Positions 59,612 to 64,000 of a DNA stretch of 64,000 nt are shown here, one piece after another; the stretch's first letter is position 1, and every line of letters starts with the position of its first letter. The stretch is from Acidobacteriota bacterium (GTDB taxonomy: Bacteria; Acidobacteriota; Holophagae; Holophagales; Holophagaceae): NCBI GenBank assembly GCA_005788175.1, contig SXYX01000012.1, positions 1-64,000 of the forward strand, in the 5' to 3' direction. The notes under the pieces are model-generated. The model saw only the letters and a program-made list of their open reading frames with translations. It made no database searches and was not told the DNA's origin. Made by a program: the position numbers and the translations under genes.

Positions 59612-61798
59612 GTGACTCCTAAACCCGCTCGATCTTTACGATCAACTTCTACTGCACCCAAAAGTAGTCTGAGATTTTTAGAAACTTTTGAAGCCAAGTA
59701 CTTGGGTCATCCCGATGGTGTGGGTTTTTCGGGATTTTTAAGACCGCTGGGAACTTTTGCAAAAGGATCGGATGTATTAGTTGAATGGGGAACTCATCAT
59801 GAAGCTCTTCATGGAGACTACGTTTTAGCCGAGATTACTGGCGAGGATCGTAACGGTCGCGCTAAAGCTCGTATTGTCAAAGTCATTAAATTTGGAACCC
59901 AGGCTGTTGCCGGTACCCTACAAAAACAATCTTGGGGGTGGCGCGTACTACCCTTAGAACAACGTATTGGACCGATGATTGCTGTTCCTCCCTCTGATTT
60001 AGCCGAGGACGGAGATTGGGTTAGCGTTGAACTCCAAAGAGAAAAAGGATCAGGTCAACTTCAAGGTAAAGTCGTTGCTCGTTTAGGAAAAAAGGGCGAT
60101 CTTCGAGTTGAGAATAGACTCACAGCAGAAATGTTTGGTATTCGACAGACATTTCCTGTTGCAGTGATGCAAGAATTAGCACCATTCCCTACTTCCGTTC
60201 CCGTTGAATGGCTTCATAACCGTGAAGATCTTCGTAAGCGCTTGACCTGTACGATTGATCCGCCCACAGCTAAAGATTTTGATGATGCTATTTCGCTTGA
60301 AGCACTTCCTGGACATCAAGGAGGGGGTTGGCTGCTCGGTGTTCATATTGCAGACGTCAGTTTTTATGTCAAAGAAGGGGGCCCTCTAGATCTAGAATCA
60401 CGACTTCGCGGGACATCGGTTTATTTCCCGGATGAATGTATTCCAATGATCCCCGAGCGGCTGAGTGGAGATCTATGCAGTCTCCGAGAAGGGTTAGATC
60501 GATTAACGCTTACGGCTTGGATCACTCTTTCACCTCAATTTGACATCACACATACGTCTTTTTCTGAATCGGTCATTCATTCTAGAAAACGCCTTACTTA
60601 TAATGATGTTCGCGATGCCTGTATTGATAAGCAACCCGCCCTGCGAGCCACTCTAGGACCTGAACTTTGTCATATGTTGGAAACCGGTCTCGAAGTAGCT
60701 GAAGGTTTGAAGGCGCTACGGTTGAAACGTGGGGCAGTCAATCTCGATACCGAAGAAACTGAGTTTCATTTCGATGAAAAAGGTAAAGTTATTCGAGCAA
60801 ATCCTTATGAACGTCACAACGCGCATAAGATGATTGAAGAATTTATGCTGCTGGCTAATGAAGCTGTCGCTCGCTTTTTCAATAACAAAGAAATTCCCAC
60901 TATTTTTCGTATTCATGATGAGCCCGATCCTATAAAACTAGAAGTTTTTGCAAACTTAGCTAGAGCTTTTGGTCTTCTAGGCGTACACGACGCCCCTAGC
61001 CCAGATAATCTCAATCGGTTACTCGATAAGGTTCGTGGTGGTGCCCTCGAGGCCTTGATGAATACGATGTTACTCAGATCTCTTAAGCGCGCAGAGTATA
61101 GTGCCGACAATATCGGCCATTCAGGGCTTGCACTAAAAGATTATCTGCATTTCACGAGCCCTATTCGTCGCTATCCCGATTTGATTGTCCATCGAAGTCT
61201 TCGGAAGATCTTAAGAAAAGAGCCATTTCCTGAAAATTTCCACGGACAACTCTCAAGTATTGCTCGGGAATGCAGCGATGCTGAACAAAAAGCTGTTGAG
61301 GCCGAACGAGAAAATGTTCGTTGGAAAGCGTGCGACCTTATGCGTCCTTTTATCGGTAAAACATTCCAAGGTTTTGTTCAAGGATTCTCTCCTAAGGCCG
61401 TCTATATTCAGCTGCTCGATCCCTTTGTAGAAATAGGATCCCCTATCGCATCTCTAGGGTTTGATTTTAAAGTCGATGAACATAGAATAAAACTAGTCGG
61501 CTCTAAGGGAGCCGTCGTTATTGCCATTGGTGATTTTGTGACGATTGAGGTGGCGGGGATTGATGAGGATCAACACCGTATTTTCGGTTGGATACTAGAT
61601 GCCAAGGCAAAGGATGGTAAGGGCAAAACATTCAGTTTTAAGCCAAATAAGAGTGCAAGAACCCAAGATTTATTCGAAAAACCCAAACGACCGCCCGCTA
61701 GAAGTGGTAAATCAGGACGCCCTTGGTCATCTAAAAAAGATAAGCGCAAAGATCGTTCTTCAGGTCACCCTAAAAAAGGCAAAAAAAAGAAACGCTAA
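59612..61798 (+). CDS. rnr: ribonuclease R (RNB family exoribonuclease)
   Basis: TIDPPTAKDFDDAISLE, VHIADVSFYVKEGGPLDLESRLRGTSVYFPDECIPMIPERLS, HFTSPIRRYPDLIVHR; basic Lys-rich tail; GTG start. Confidence 0.95.
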   Translation: MTPKPARSLRSTSTAPKSSLRFLETFEAKYLGHPDGVGFSGFLRPLGTFAKGSDVLVEWGTHHEALHGDYVLAEITGEDRNGRAKARIVKVIKFGTQAVAGTLQKQSWGWRVLPLEQRIGPMIAVPPSDLAEDGDWVSVELQREKGSGQLQGKVVARLGKKGDLRVENRLTAEMFGIRQTFPVAVMQELAPFPTSVPVEWLHNREDLRKRLTCTIDPPTAKDFDDAISLEALPGHQGGGWLLGVHIADVSFYVKEGGPLDLESRLRGTSVYFPDECIPMIPERLSGDLCSLREGLDRLTLTAWITLSPQFDITHTSFSESVIHSRKRLTYNDVRDACIDKQPALRATLGPELCHMLETGLEVAEGLKALRLKRGAVNLDTEETEFHFDEKGKVIRANPYERHNAHKMIEEFMLLANEAVARFFNNKEIPTIFRIHDEPDPIKLEVFANLARAFGLLGVHDAPSPDNLNRLLDKVRGGALEALMNTMLLRSLKRAEYSADNIGHSGLALKDYLHFTSPIRRYPDLIVHRSLRKILRKEPFPENFHGQLSSIARECSDAEQKAVEAERENVRWKACDLMRPFIGKTFQGFVQGFSPKAVYIQLLDPFVEIGSPIASLGFDFKVDEHRIKLVGSKGAVVIAIGDFVTIEVAGIDEDQHRIFGWILDAKAKDGKGKTFSFKPNKSARTQDLFEKPKRPPARSGKSGRPWSSKKDKRKDRSSGHPKKGKKKKR

Positions 61799-61817
61799 GG
61801 GTTTATAGTCTAGGGTT

Positions 61818-62303
61818 ATGGTGATTAAAGCAGCAAGACGATGTTTGGGGGTTGATCCTGGATCCATTGCCTGTGGTTGGGCCATCGTTGAACAAAAAGG
61901 TAATCAACTCATATTAGTAGACTCTGGAGTTGTTCGTTCCAAGAGTAGTGAAGCCTTCCCTGAGCGTTGTCTCAAGATTCACAATGCCCTCGTTCAAGCC
62001 ATCAAAAGTCACCAACCGACATTTATGGCTGTCGAATCTCCCTTTGTGGAAAAAAATGCAGCTACGGCCATCAAATTAGGACAAATTCGCGGCGCTATTC
62101 TCCTAACGGGGTCTCTTTTTGATCTTGAGGTAGGAGATTACAACCCTATGCAAATCAAAAAAGCGGTCAGTGGGTATGGATGGGCGGGTAAAGATCAAGT
62201 AGGTAAGATGGTCAAGCTGATTTTGGGACTTAAAGAAGAATTGCCCTCCGATGCAGCCGATGCCGCTGCGACTGCCATTGGACATTTAATGGCAACACGG
62301 TGA
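61818..62303 (+). CDS. ruvC: Holliday junction resolvase RuvC
   Basis: CLGVDPGSIACGWAIVE, AVESPFVEKNAATAIKLGQIRGAIL, PSDAADAAATAIGHL. Confidence 0.95.
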   Translation: MVIKAARRCLGVDPGSIACGWAIVEQKGNQLILVDSGVVRSKSSEAFPERCLKIHNALVQAIKSHQPTFMAVESPFVEKNAATAIKLGQIRGAILLTGSLFDLEVGDYNPMQIKKAVSGYGWAGKDQVGKMVKLILGLKEELPSDAADAAATAIGHLMATR

Positions 62304-62314
62304 TCGACGAGGCT

Positions 62315-64000
62315 TCAGTATTTTTTAATTAATTCATTGAAAACTTCGAGTTGATCCAAGGGGACTGAGCAAGTTTGTCCTTCACAGATGTAGATAGACG
62401 GCTTGTGAGGTAAACCCTGTCGTCCTTGATAATGCGGAAGAGATCCCGATTTCCCAACGATAAGACTGAGTTGGGGTAAGTACTTCCGATTCAGGGATGC
62501 TAAAGCTCCAACAATCAAAGGATGCTCAGGATCACCCACCATAACAACTTCGAGAGAAGGTTTTAGATACGTATCTAATATCGAAAGCATACTGAGCATA
62601 GCGCGGGGTCTTTCTTCGAGCCATTTCCCACAGACTTTGAAGGATTGTTCTGCCATTTCAATATAGTTGGGAAGCACGAAGTACCTCGCCAAGCGGATGA
62701 GTGCTCGCAGAGCTTGAGAATTCGGGCTTGGTATGGCTTGATCATAGACATTTTTGATGGAAAAGAGGGTATCGGGCCGCTGAGGATCATTGGAATAGAA
62801 ACCACCGAGGGCTCGATCATAAAATTTGGTTATCAAACTCTCGACGAGCACCTTTGCTTGATGAAGCCCTTGTTCGTTATGGTCCGCTTCATAGAGATCG
62901 ATAAGACCATTAGCCACAAAAGCATAATCTTCACAAAATCCGTGGGTATGGCGTTGTCCCTTTCGGTATACACGATAAAGATTCGTACCATCCCAGAGTT
63001 GTGTCATTAAAAATTGAGCTATTTTTTGTGCTTGATCGAGATAAATTTTTTGGTTGGTTACTCGATATCCTTTTGAAAAAGCAGAGAGCGCTAAACCATT
63101 CCACGATGCCAAGATCTTGTCATCCAAGTGGGGTCGTATGCGTTGATTTCGATAATGTAAGAGTTTGTCTTTACAGATTTTTTCCTTTTCATTGCCCAAA
63201 GGAGCTGCTTGTATACCTGAGAACCGATGAAGAATATTATGCCCCTCAAAATTACCTTCCTTAGTGACTCCAAATATACGCATAAAATCTTTGGCATCTG
63301 AACCGAGACACTTTTGGACCTCTTCTTCAGAGAAAACATAAAACTTACCCTCGACGCCTTCACTGTCTGCATCTTCGGTGGAGTAAATGCCCCCTCCGGA
63401 ATCCGTCATATCACGTAACAGATAATCGAGCGTCTCCTCAGCGATGACACGATAGTTAGACTGTCCTGATCGCAGATAGCCATCAAAATAAATGGAGGCT
63501 AATTGAGTATTATCGTAGAGCATTTTTTCAAAATGAGGAACTAGCCATTCTCTATCGGTCGAATAACGAGCAAAACCACCAGCAAGATGATCAAACAGGC
63601 CTCCTTCCCACATGGCATCTAACGTTTTAAAAGCCATCCTTTGATATGTGGATTCATTATGTTTAAAAATAAGATCAAGAGCCATCTGTTGAGGGAATTT
63701 AGGAGCCGAACCGAAGCCTCCCCACTCATCATCGAATTCTTGAGACAACTGTCTAAGCGCTCGATCTATCACTTTTGAGCTGAGGGGGGCATGATTGCTT
63801 TCAGGGGTAGACATTTTTTGCAACTCTGCGACGATCTCATCGGCTTGAAGTGTTAAATCTTGGGATTTTTCATACCATAGTTTTTCAATATTCTCGAGCA
63901 GCTGAATAAAACCAGGCATTCCTTGGCGGGGTTCTCGTGGGAAATAGGTTCCTCCAAAAAAAGGCTTGAGATCGGGGGTGAGCCATACGCTCATTGGCCA
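62315..64000 (-). CDS. DUF255 thioredoxin-like domain protein (YyaL/SSP411-like), truncated by window end
   Basis: [54 protein letters not shown]; reading frame stays open past 63994 to the window edge. Confidence 0.93.
   Translation of the reverse strand, partial: [561 protein letters not shown]

Noticed and set aside
62645-63010. 121-aa + strand ORF opposite the DUF255 gene
   Set aside because: Antisense to a confident CDS without motif.
1-64000. CRISPR arrays, transposons, prophage, defence islands
   Set aside because: No regularly spaced repeats, transposase/integrase motifs, phage structural genes or defence-gene signatures seen.

Overview
The window is a gene-dense bacterial chromosomal segment (about 41% GC by eye) with very short intergenic gaps. 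It holds about 57 supportable CDSs, one tRNA-Arg(CCT), and no sign of transposases, phage genes, CRISPR arrays or rRNA. Content is mostly housekeeping: polA, purD, uvrC, ruvC, rnr, lepA, cysS, lipA, scpA, speA, pgsA, queG/queE, maeB, rpsU and trxA. It also has cytochrome c maturation genes (resB/ccsA), LPS genes (waaA, a GT9 heptosyltransferase), an ExbD/TonB pair and a cluster of secreted metallopeptidases (M14, M16 x2, M28). The cell is a Gram-negative heterotroph; a position in or near Acidobacteriota (Holophagae-like) is only an inference. I found no obvious defence or mobile system. The observations most worth checking are: (i) an IspH fused to a UbiA-like membrane domain with a degenerate first Asp-rich motif; (ii) a RibBA-like protein with apparently degenerate metal sites in both halves; (iii) a recurrent Gln directly after the signal-peptidase site in nearly every exported non-lipoprotein (a 'Q-rule'-like pattern); (iv) an unlisted 35-aa membrane smORF with a good Shine-Dalgarno and TATAAT box, divergent from queE; (v) an apparently cytoplasmic, N-terminally short S12 serine hydrolase in an operon with SpoIID/LytB. 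All calls were made by reading; no homology searches were run.
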